From contig JAIPFN010000074.1 in the NCBI GenBank assembly GCA_021736615.1, forward strand, positions 1 to 5,496: a DNA stretch of 5,496 bases, given 5' to 3'. Below the pieces are notes generated by a model. The model was not told the DNA's origin, did no database searches, and was given only the letters and a program-made list of their open reading frames with translations. This DNA comes from Phycisphaerae bacterium (GTDB lineage: Bacteria > Planctomycetota > Phycisphaerae > Sedimentisphaerales > Anaerohalosphaeraceae). Shown in pieces: positions 1 to 4,361 of the stretch; the first letter of the stretch is position 1; every line of letters starts with the position of its first letter. The translations under genes and the position numbers were made by a program.

Positions 1-178
1 TTATCTAACAAGGCTTTACAGTGTTGTGGTCTGATGGGGATCTATCCCTTTTCTCTAAAACCCATTTTATTTGCTTAGAATAAACTTTTTTTGCAACTCA
101 ACGTGAAATCGTAGACCTTATATACACCCGCGGCCTTTGCGGCAATACCTGATGTGATAATTTGATTAAATTTTGATG

Positions 179-207
179 TTGTTACTATATGCCGTTTTAG
201 TTAGAAT
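179..207 (+). promoter_or_regulatory. Candidate sigma70-like promoter of the korD-vorB-korB-korC operon
   Basis: TTGTTA at 179-184 (4 of 6 to the -35 consensus) and TAGAAT at 202-207 (5 of 6 to the -10 consensus) are separated by exactly 17 nt. Transcription would begin near 213-215, leaving a leader of about 50 nt before the ferredoxin ATG at 266. This is the best-spaced pair in the 265-nt upstream region. It is a visual match only; AT-rich DNA gives such matches by chance and the true sigma factor is unknown. Confidence 0.45.
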
Positions 208-216
208 TAAACAGGT

Positions 217-229
217 GGACAGGTTGTCC
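217..229. promoter_or_regulatory. Small palindrome in the operon leader (possible operator or hairpin)
   Basis: GGACA at 217-221 and TGTCC at 225-229 are perfect inverted arms around a 3-nt spacer. The site lies just downstream of the predicted transcription start, where an operator or a leader hairpin would act. The left arm overlaps one of three ACAGGT words in the leader. The arms are only 5 bp, so a chance origin is possible. Confidence 0.25.
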
Positions 230-265
230 GCATAAAAAGCCGACTTTGATTTACAGGTTATATTT

Positions 266-499
266 ATGGCAGACATTAAAGTTGATATTGATCGCTGCAA
301 GGGTTGCGGGCTGTGTGTGCCTCAGTGCCCCAAGCATCTGATAAAGATGAGTGATAAGATGAACGAGCAGGGCCATTTTTATCCCATCATCGATAAGGAA
401 AAGTGCGTCGCCTGCGGCCTGTGCTGCCAGATGTGCCCGGATCTGGCGATTACGATAGTAGAGACGAAACAAACGCCCGATGCGCAAGCGCAGGGATAA
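266..499 (+). CDS. korD: 2-oxoacid:ferredoxin oxidoreductase, delta (2x[4Fe-4S] ferredoxin) subunit
   Basis: This 77-residue protein is a bacterial-type dicluster ferredoxin. The first cluster motif is C11-x2-C14-x2-C17-x3-C21-P and the second is C47-x2-C50-x2-C53-x3-C57-P; an extra cysteine, C54, sits next to the second motif. Such small subunits carry electrons from the TPP site of the oxidoreductase to external ferredoxin in the cytoplasm. Its size matches the roughly 70-80 residue ferredoxin subunit of VOR/KOR enzymes (called VorC in Methanothermobacter, KorD elsewhere). The ATG has a modest AGG 8 nt upstream. It is the first gene of the operon, 51 nt before vorB. The last ten or so residues are polar, lack cysteine and look like a flexible tail. 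A free ferredoxin is possible in principle, but its position directly before the alpha subunit makes a subunit role much more likely. Confidence 0.9.
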   Translation: MADIKVDIDRCKGCGLCVPQCPKHLIKMSDKMNEQGHFYPIIDKEKCVACGLCCQMCPDLAITIVETKQTPDAQAQG

Positions 500-534
500 A
501 AGCAATTACGAAAGTTTTTGCATTGTAGTGCAAC

Positions 535-539
535 AGGAG
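535..539 (+). promoter_or_regulatory. Shine-Dalgarno supporting the TTG start of vorB
   Basis: AGGAG at 535-539 is the strongest ribosome-binding match in the 51-nt gap after the ferredoxin gene. It sits 11 nt before the TTG at 551, longer than the usual 5-9 nt. Together with the in-frame stop at 542-544 it supports initiation at TTG; a weak start plus long spacing may lower the alpha subunit's translation rate. Confidence 0.55.
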
Positions 540-550
540 CTTAGATCGTT

Positions 551-1624
551 TTGAGTAAAAAGACAGATAAGGTTTTACTAAAAGGTAACGAAGTAATGAG
601 CGAAGCCGCCATCCAGGCGGGTTGCAGATTTTTTGCCGGTTACCCAATCACCCCCCAGAATGAAGTCCCGGAATACATGTCGCGCCGCATGCCAGAGGTC
701 GGCGGAGTTTTCATCCAGGCTGAGTCCGAGCTTGCCGCCATCAACATGATATTCGGAGCGTCGGCGACAGGGACCCGCTGCATGACAAGTTCCTCATCGC
801 CCGGCATCAGCCTGAAACAGGAGGGCATCAGCTATATCGCAGCCGGCGAACTTCCATGCGTTATCGCCAATATGCAGCGGGGCGGTCCGGGCCTCGGCAA
901 CATCCGAGCCTCGCAGGGCGATTACTACCAGTCCGTAAAAGGCGGCGGACACGGCGATTACCGCCTCATCGTTCTTGCGCCATCAACGCTGCCGGAACTT
1001 TACCAGCTTACGCAAAACGCCTTTGACTATGCAGATTACTACCGCATTCCGGTATTGATGCTCGGCGACGGTATTTTGGCCCAGATGGCAGAACCGGTCG
1101 AACTTACCCCCTACAAGCCGATCCTGGAAATCCCCGAAAAGGATTATATTCTTGACGGCTGCGAAGGTCGTGAGCCCCGCGTTATAAAGACGCTTATGCT
1201 TGGCAGTGTCGATGCTCTTGTCCAGCACAATATCCATCTGCAGAAAAAACACGAAAAGATCACCAGCGAGCTTCAGCTTGCCGAAAACTACATGGCCGAT
1301 GATGCCGAAATCCTGATCGCCGCATACGGAATGACCGCAAGAGTCGCAAAGGGCGCAATAAATGTTGCCCGTGACAAGGGTCTTAAGGTCGGGCTTATCC
1401 GCCCGATAACTTTATGGCCATTCCCGGATAAGGCGATGATGGAAGTTGCAAAAACTGCCCGCAAGTTTCTCGTAGTAGAAATGAGCAACGGCCAGTTCAT
1501 CGACGACGTAAAGCTCGCCATCCAGTGCAGCAAACCCGTCGAGTTCCAGGGAATAGGCGGCGGATGGTACCCGTCGGTAGAAGGAATCCTTGAGAAGGTC
1601 GAAGCAATCTATAATTCAAACTGA
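551..1624 (+). CDS. vorB: 2-oxoacid:ferredoxin oxidoreductase alpha subunit, VorB type (3-methyl-2-oxobutanoate/2-ketoisovalerate)
   Basis: This 357-residue subunit carries the pyrimidine-binding and transketolase-C-like domains of a pyruvate:ferredoxin oxidoreductase-superfamily enzyme. Visible family signatures are L-x-K-G-N-E-V near residues 9-15, G-Y-P-I-T-P at 30-35 (its Thr is the conserved substrate-contacting residue in the family), Q-A-E-S-E at 56-60, the T-S-S-S-S-P-G stretch at 79-85, R-G-G-P-G-L-G at 110-116 and G-G-G-H-G-D at 131-136. The C-terminal domain starts near residue 250 and includes the R-P-I-T-L-W-P-F-P motif (284-292). Overall pattern and length match the VorB branch, annotated as acting on branched-chain 2-oxoacids; substrate cannot be proved from sequence. 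The start is TTG: an in-frame stop at 542-544 rules out anything further upstream, and the next ATG (596) would remove the conserved K-G-N-E motif. AGGAG at 535-539 lies 11 nt before the TTG, a longish spacing. Confidence 0.93.
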   Translation: MSKKTDKVLLKGNEVMSEAAIQAGCRFFAGYPITPQNEVPEYMSRRMPEVGGVFIQAESELAAINMIFGASATGTRCMTSSSSPGISLKQEGISYIAAGELPCVIANMQRGGPGLGNIRASQGDYYQSVKGGGHGDYRLIVLAPSTLPELYQLTQNAFDYADYYRIPVLMLGDGILAQMAEPVELTPYKPILEIPEKDYILDGCEGREPRVIKTLMLGSVDALVQHNIHLQKKHEKITSELQLAENYMADDAEILIAAYGMTARVAKGAINVARDKGLKVGLIRPITLWPFPDKAMMEVAKTARKFLVVEMSNGQFIDDVKLAIQCSKPVEFQGIGGGWYPSVEGILEKVEAIYNSN

Positions 1625-1642
1625 CCGATTGGCCAGTTTGAG
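1615..1642 (+). promoter_or_regulatory. Hairpin spanning the vorB stop codon
   Basis: CAAACTG at 1617-1623 pairs perfectly with CAGTTTG at 1634-1640. The stem extends outward by T1616-A1641 and a T-G wobble, and inward, past one A-C mismatch, by CC (1625-1626) with GG (1631-1632) around a GATT loop. The vorB stop codon (1622-1624) is inside the stem. There is no T-run after it, so it is unlikely to be a Rho-independent terminator. An mRNA-stability or processing element between the alpha and beta genes is a reasonable inference. Confidence 0.4.
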
Positions 1643-1674
1643 AATTACAAATTACGAATTATTAATTACGAATT
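1643..1674. repeat. AT-rich direct repeat (AATTACGAATT words) between vorB and korB
   Basis: The 11-mer AATTACGAATT occurs exactly twice, at 1650-1660 and 1664-1674, and a related AATTACAA precedes it at 1643-1650. The stretch is simple-sequence-like, sits inside an operon and contains no gene. A TTG within its right edge (1673) could be mistaken for the start of the downstream beta gene. It looks like a copy of a dispersed intergenic word repeat. Confidence 0.6.
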
Positions 1675-1680
1675 GAGGAT

Positions 1681-1698
1681 TCGGCCTTGCGGCCGAGG
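1681..1698 (+). promoter_or_regulatory. Hairpin partly covering the korB Shine-Dalgarno
   Basis: TCGGCC at 1681-1686 pairs perfectly with GGCCGA at 1691-1696 around a 4-nt TTGC loop, a GC-rich 6-bp stem in otherwise AT-rich surroundings. The ribosome-binding sequence GAGG (1695-1698) is 7 nt before the korB ATG at 1706, and its first two bases are in the stem. Folding could therefore limit ribosome access to the beta gene. No ligand-binding riboswitch fold is apparent. Confidence 0.4.
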
Positions 1699-1705
1699 CT
1701 ATTAT

Positions 1706-2443
1706 ATGGAATTTTGTCGTAAAGAAACTCAAAAAGATGTCAGGACGCATTACTGTCCCGGTTGCGGTCATGGTATTGCCCATCGGCTCGTCGCTGAGGT
1801 CCTCGCAGAACTTGGCGTTCGCGGTAAAACTATCGGTACTGCGCCGGTCGGTTGTGCGGTTTTGCTGTATAACTATTTCAACTGTGACATTATCGAGTGT
1901 GCCCACGGCCGAAGCCCGGCTGTCGCAACGGCCATAAAACGCCTCCAGCCGGACAAGGTAGTCTTTACTTATCAGGGCGACGGCGACCTTGCCGCTATCG
2001 GCATGGGCGAGACGATCCATGCGGCAAACCGCGGCGAAGACATCACTGTAATATTCATCAATAACGCTATATACGGAATGACTGGCGGGCAAATGGCACC
2101 GACGACATTGCTCGGACAGAGTTCGACGACCTCCGAGTCAGGCCGCGGTAATAACCAGGAAGGCCCGCCGATCAAGGTCTGCGAACTGCTTAGCAATCTT
2201 GACGGCGTTACTTACCTCGAACGTGTCGCCGTAAGCACGGCAAGGGATACGATCAAAGCAAAGAAGGCCATCAAGAGGGCGTTTCAAAATCAGATCGATC
2301 ACCGCGGATTTTCACTCGTCGAGGTGCTTTCCATGTGTCCGACCGACTGGAAGCTTACCCCCGTTCAGGCATTGGATTTTGTTAATACGGATATGAAGTC
2401 GATATTTCCGCTTGGAATATTTAAGGAAAAAGATGGTAGATAA
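1706..2443 (+). CDS. korB: 2-oxoacid:ferredoxin oxidoreductase beta subunit, thiamine pyrophosphate-binding
   Basis: This 245-residue protein is the TPP-binding catalytic subunit that pairs with the alpha subunit to decarboxylate a 2-oxoacid and pass electrons to ferredoxin clusters. An early C17-P-G-C20-G-H-G motif is typical of the family's N-terminus. G-T-A-P-V-G-C (44-50) and H-G-R (67-69) follow, then the TPP/Mg motif G-D-G-D at 91-94 with N-N at 119-120, followed by Y-G-M-T-G-G-Q at 123-129. S-M-C-P-T-D-W (209-215) is also characteristic. The ATG at 1706 is chosen because GAGG lies 7 nt upstream and homologues start close to this point; an in-frame TTG at 1673 lies within the repeat and would add 11 residues encoded by intergenic sequence. 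The gap from vorB is 81 nt and structured. The 3' end overlaps korC by 11 nt. Methanothermobacter VorA fuses this subunit with gamma; here they are separate genes. Confidence 0.93.
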   Translation: MEFCRKETQKDVRTHYCPGCGHGIAHRLVAEVLAELGVRGKTIGTAPVGCAVLLYNYFNCDIIECAHGRSPAVATAIKRLQPDKVVFTYQGDGDLAAIGMGETIHAANRGEDITVIFINNAIYGMTGGQMAPTTLLGQSSTTSESGRGNNQEGPPIKVCELLSNLDGVTYLERVAVSTARDTIKAKKAIKRAFQNQIDHRGFSLVEVLSMCPTDWKLTPVQALDFVNTDMKSIFPLGIFKEKDGR

Positions 2444-2984
2444 AGAAACCCAGATAGTTATCGCCGGCTTTGGCGGCCAGGGCATCGTCCTGATCGGTAA
2501 CATCATCGCCCGCGCTTGCGTTATGGAAGATAAACATGTCGCCGGTATGGTTTCGTATGGCGTAGAGATGCGCGGCGGGACGGCAAATGCGACAGTGGTA
2601 ATTTCAGACAGCGAGATCGCAAGCCCCTTCGTCAGCAAACCAGACGTAGCTATAATTCTCAATCAGCCATCCCTCGATAAGTTCGAGAGTCAGATCGCCG
2701 AAAACGGCACTGTAATCTTGAACTCATCGATGATAACACGCGATGTAGAAAGAAAAGATCTCGATGTTGTACATGTAGAAGCTGCCAAAATAGCCCGTTG
2801 GCTCGGAAATGCAAGGGTCGCCAATGTCGTCGCCTTGGGTGCCTTTATCGCAAAAACCGGCATACTAAAAACCAGGAGCATCGACCAGTCCATTGAGGAG
2901 CTTTTCGCAAAGAAAAAAGCAGCACTGATAACGATAAACAAAAAAGCCCTGATTGAAGGAATAAAAGCAGTTTCAAAAAAATAA
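2433..2984 (+). CDS. korC: 2-oxoacid:ferredoxin oxidoreductase gamma subunit
   Basis: This 183-residue protein belongs to the pyruvate/ketoacid oxidoreductase catalytic (gamma) domain family, implicated in CoA handling and assembly of the complex. It begins with a Rossmann-like G-F-G-G-Q-G loop at residues 12-17, followed by the family hallmark Y-G-V-E-M-R-G-G at 42-49 and the N-V-V-A-L-G-A stretch at 131-137. Length is normal for a stand-alone gamma subunit (about 180). The ATG at 2433 is preceded by AAGGA (2423-2427) with 5 nt spacing and overlaps the korB end by 11 nt, which suggests translational coupling and equal stoichiometry. An in-frame TTG at 2412 would give seven extra residues but lacks a good ribosome-binding site. 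The C-terminus is lysine-rich. It is the last gene of the operon; a hairpin terminator follows about 50 nt downstream. Confidence 0.92.
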   Translation: MVDKETQIVIAGFGGQGIVLIGNIIARACVMEDKHVAGMVSYGVEMRGGTANATVVISDSEIASPFVSKPDVAIILNQPSLDKFESQIAENGTVILNSSMITRDVERKDLDVVHVEAAKIARWLGNARVANVVALGAFIAKTGILKTRSIDQSIEELFAKKKAALITINKKALIEGIKAVSKK

Positions 2985-2996
2985 TAATGCGGCTTT

Positions 2997-3027
2997 ACTT
3001 GTCACCTTTAACCTGTCACTTGTCACC
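2997..3027. repeat. Short TGTCAC repeat cluster downstream of korC
   Basis: ACTTGTCACC occurs exactly at 2997-3006 and 3018-3027, with a related ACCTGTCAC between them (3011-3019). The core TGTCAC is at 3000-3005, 3014-3019 and 3021-3026, spaced 14 and 7 nt, so the unit period is 7. It is non-coding and lies between the korC stop and the terminator hairpin. It looks like another dispersed word repeat rather than a regulatory site. Confidence 0.5.
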
Positions 3028-3079
3028 AAAAAAAAGACAGGGCCAAGCTTGCTGGTGCTTTTCCCTGCCTTCGTTTCTT
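3028..3079. terminator. Bidirectional Rho-independent terminator between convergent genes
   Basis: CAGGG at 3038-3042 pairs with CCCTG at 3063-3067. The stem extends outward past an A-C mismatch by AAG (3034-3036) with CTT (3069-3071), and inward past a CC/TT internal loop by AAGC (3045-3048) with GCTT (3057-3060), leaving an 8-nt loop. On the plus strand a T-rich but interrupted tract follows (TTCGTTTCTT). On the minus strand the same hairpin is followed by an uninterrupted run of eight T (complement of 3028-3035), a stronger signal. It therefore ends korC transcription moderately well and the minus-strand hydrolase transcript well. Confidence 0.7.
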
Positions 3080-3209
3080 ATTTGATATTAATAATTTTTT
3101 TCAATTCCTTTTCAGCTTTCGGTTTTAAATCAAATTATTAAAATCTTAAAGATTCTAAGCTTAATACGGCTGGAACTTTTCTGTGTTCTGCGAAATACCT
3201 GAAAATGCG
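3080..3209. other. AT-rich spacer 3' of the hydrolase gene
   Basis: The sequence between the terminator hairpin and the hydrolase stop codon is AT-rich, with T-runs and A-runs. I see no reading frame, RNA gene or convincing symmetric structure in it. On the minus strand it would be the 3' untranslated region of the hydrolase message. Confidence 0.5.
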
Positions 3210-4196
3210 TCAAACATCCGAGACCAGATAATTTAGAATGTCCCGCTTCATCTCATCCCTTGATTTTCCAAAAAAAATCACATGATCCGAGTCCGGATAC
3301 TCTATGATCTTGGGTTTTTGCTTGAATTTGTTTAGAACCTTAAGCGTTTTCTTTATATTGATAACCCTGTCCTTACCGGCGAGCAGGGCCAGTGACGGAG
3401 TTGTCATTTTGTCAAGATTTTTTGATATGTACAAATCGATCATTCTCGCCTGGTAAAAATCGCTTGCTCTTGGCGAGTGCGTCCTTAATTTGTCATTATA
3501 GAGGAAATAGAGAGCTTTTCCGTCAGATGTGAACATTTCGTCATTCTTTATCGGCGTCCGCACATTGAAATACATTCGCGGCAGTTTGTCTATCGCTATC
3601 AACATTTTTTCTTTCGGTGTCGGACTAACTTTGACCGAAAGTCCCGGTGATAAATATATCAAGGAATCGTACCTGTCAGGATCTTGTATCGCACAGGCCG
3701 TCGCCAGTTTCGCTCCAAAGCAAATTGAAACAAGGTGCATTTTAGCGACGGGGTTTTCAATTCTCGCGATTCTTGTCAATTCCGTTACATCATCGATCCA
3801 GTTCTGGTATTTCCCGAAGTTCCTGCAATTCAGCCCCGAACCTCTCCGGTCCAGCCCATAGGTCCGTATTCCGTCAACGGCAAGGGCGTCGGCCATCTCG
3901 TCAAACCACCCGGCATGACTTTCAAGTCCGTTAAGAAATACAAAAACATGCTCCGGGCAATCAACCTTCCATTTATTATAATATATCCCATGGCCGTCTG
4001 CCGACATAAAGATGCAAATCTCAAAATCATCACAGCAGGAAACCGGCTCGTCCAAAACAGTTTCAAGCCGAATAATTCTTTTCAAGCTACCGTGTTTCTC
4101 CCTAAGCCGCTCCAAATCGATCCGCGCACGTTCCCTGTATTCGACACTGTCGATAGTAAGTCCGTCGCGATAAGTAAAAGGAAGATGACTTTTCAT
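3210..4196 (-). CDS. Alpha/beta-hydrolase with cysteine nucleophile (lysophospholipase/Hydrolase_4-like)
   Basis: This 328-residue protein has an alpha/beta-hydrolase core after an N-terminal stretch of about 80 charged residues. The strand-3/oxyanion region reads F-L-N-G-L-E-S-H (87-94), comparable to H-G-x-x-E-H in monoacylglycerol-lipase-like enzymes, then L-D-R-R-G-S-G (115-121). The nucleophile elbow is S-I-C159-F-G, so Cys replaces the usual Ser of G-x-S-x-G. The acid is probably D276 in L-A-G-K-D-R, and the base H305 in D-S-D-H. A helical lid region fills roughly 190-260. No signal peptide or membrane segment is visible, so it is probably cytoplasmic. Substrate is unknown; ester, thioester or acyl transfer chemistry is possible, since Cys nucleophiles occur in dienelactone hydrolase and PHA synthases. 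The ATG at 4196 is preferred: an in-frame TTG at 4298 would add 34 residues translated from the intergenic repeat. No strong Shine-Dalgarno is seen. The upstream neighbour is the epimerase, 165 nt away. Confidence 0.8.
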   Translation of the reverse strand: MKSHLPFTYRDGLTIDSVEYRERARIDLERLREKHGSLKRIIRLETVLDEPVSCCDDFEICIFMSADGHGIYYNKWKVDCPEHVFVFLNGLESHAGWFDEMADALAVDGIRTYGLDRRGSGLNCRNFGKYQNWIDDVTELTRIARIENPVAKMHLVSICFGAKLATACAIQDPDRYDSLIYLSPGLSVKVSPTPKEKMLIAIDKLPRMYFNVRTPIKNDEMFTSDGKALYFLYNDKLRTHSPRASDFYQARMIDLYISKNLDKMTTPSLALLAGKDRVINIKKTLKVLNKFKQKPKIIEYPDSDHVIFFGKSRDEMKRDILNYLVSDV

Positions 4197-4211
4197 TAGA
4201 TAATTATCCAC

Positions 4212-4289
4212 GTAGGGTGGGCCGTGCCCACGCTGTATAAATCTTGAATATCCAATAACGAACAAGGAATAACCAATAACCAAATAAAA
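4212..4289 (-). repeat. REP-like dispersed repeat, copy A
   Basis: This 78-nt unit matches copy B (5397-5474) at 73 of 78 positions without gaps. Read on the plus strand it starts with GTAG (4212-4215), followed by a palindrome GTGGGC (4217-4222), CGT loop, GCCCAC (4226-4231), then an AT-rich tail made of GAATATCCAATA and GGAATAACCAATAACC words. A GTAG head followed by a GC-rich stem is the layout described for REP elements moved by Y1 (RAYT) transposases. It begins 15 nt upstream of the hydrolase ATG, so its palindrome would fall in the leader of a transcript entering from upstream. Confidence 0.7.
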
Positions 4290-4352
4290 AACATTCAAGC
4301 CTGTACTTTTTTACTTCCTTGTTCGATATTCCTTGTTGGATATTGGATATTC
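4246..4352. repeat. 107-nt imperfect foldback (inverted repeat) between hydrolase and epimerase
   Basis: The left arm 4246-4291 and the reverse complement of 4307-4352 agree at 38 of 46 positions, with the outermost 26 positions agreeing at 24; the loop is 15 nt. The left arm is the tail of repeat copy A; the right arm is the same word family in reverse orientation. In RNA this would make a long AT-rich hairpin directly after the epimerase stop codon (4362-4364). It might protect the epimerase message 3' end or weaken read-through into the hydrolase. It could also be a remnant of a small non-autonomous element. Confidence 0.6.
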
Positions 4353-4361
4353 TTTTTTAAA

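Larger units (their letters stand above)
1..265. other. Non-coding upstream region of the oxidoreductase operon
   Basis: No credible coding region was found on either strand. The stretch is AT-rich and holds a candidate promoter (179-207), a small palindrome in the presumed leader (217-229) and three copies of the word ACAGGT (211-216, 219-224, 253-258). A weak 5-bp stem at 36-49 followed by TTTTCTC could be the tail of a terminator for a gene lying before the window, but it is too short to call. The last ACAGGT copy supplies a modest Shine-Dalgarno (AGG at 255-257, 8 nt before the ATG) for the ferredoxin gene. Confidence 0.6.

Noticed and set aside
36..58. Possible terminator of a gene before the window
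   Set aside because: The stem is only five pairs including a wobble, and the T-run is broken; not enough to call.
91..124. TTGCAA ... TATATA promoter pair
   Set aside because: The spacer is about 22 nt, too long for a standard sigma70 promoter; the 179-207 pair is better spaced and closer to the gene.
1673..1705. TTG at 1673 as an earlier start for the beta subunit
   Set aside because: It lies in the AT-rich repeat and would encode the hairpin region; the ATG at 1706 has GAGG at the right distance and fits the family's N-terminus.
1652..2092. 146-codon open frame on the minus strand
   Set aside because: It is antisense to the TPP-binding subunit, whose GDGD...NN motif shows that the plus strand is coding.
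2412..2432. TTG at 2412 as an earlier start for the gamma subunit
   Set aside because: The ATG at 2433 has a good AAGGA 5 nt upstream and places the G-F-G-G-Q-G loop at the usual distance from the N-terminus.
266..2984. 2-oxoglutarate or pyruvate specificity for the oxidoreductase
   Set aside because: The alpha subunit's length and motif set look like the VorB branch. Specificity cannot be settled from sequence alone, so the entries keep the broader 2-oxoacid name beside the VorB label.
3210..4196. PHA synthase identity for the Cys-nucleophile hydrolase
   Set aside because: A Cys elbow is shared with PHA synthases, but the rest of the nucleophile region and the Asp and His contexts do not match the PhaC motifs I know, and no phasin or PhaE/PhaR gene is nearby.
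3735..4199. 154-codon open frame on the plus strand
   Set aside because: It is antisense to the N-terminal half of the hydrolase, with no domain or ribosome site; the minus-strand frame has catalytic motifs.
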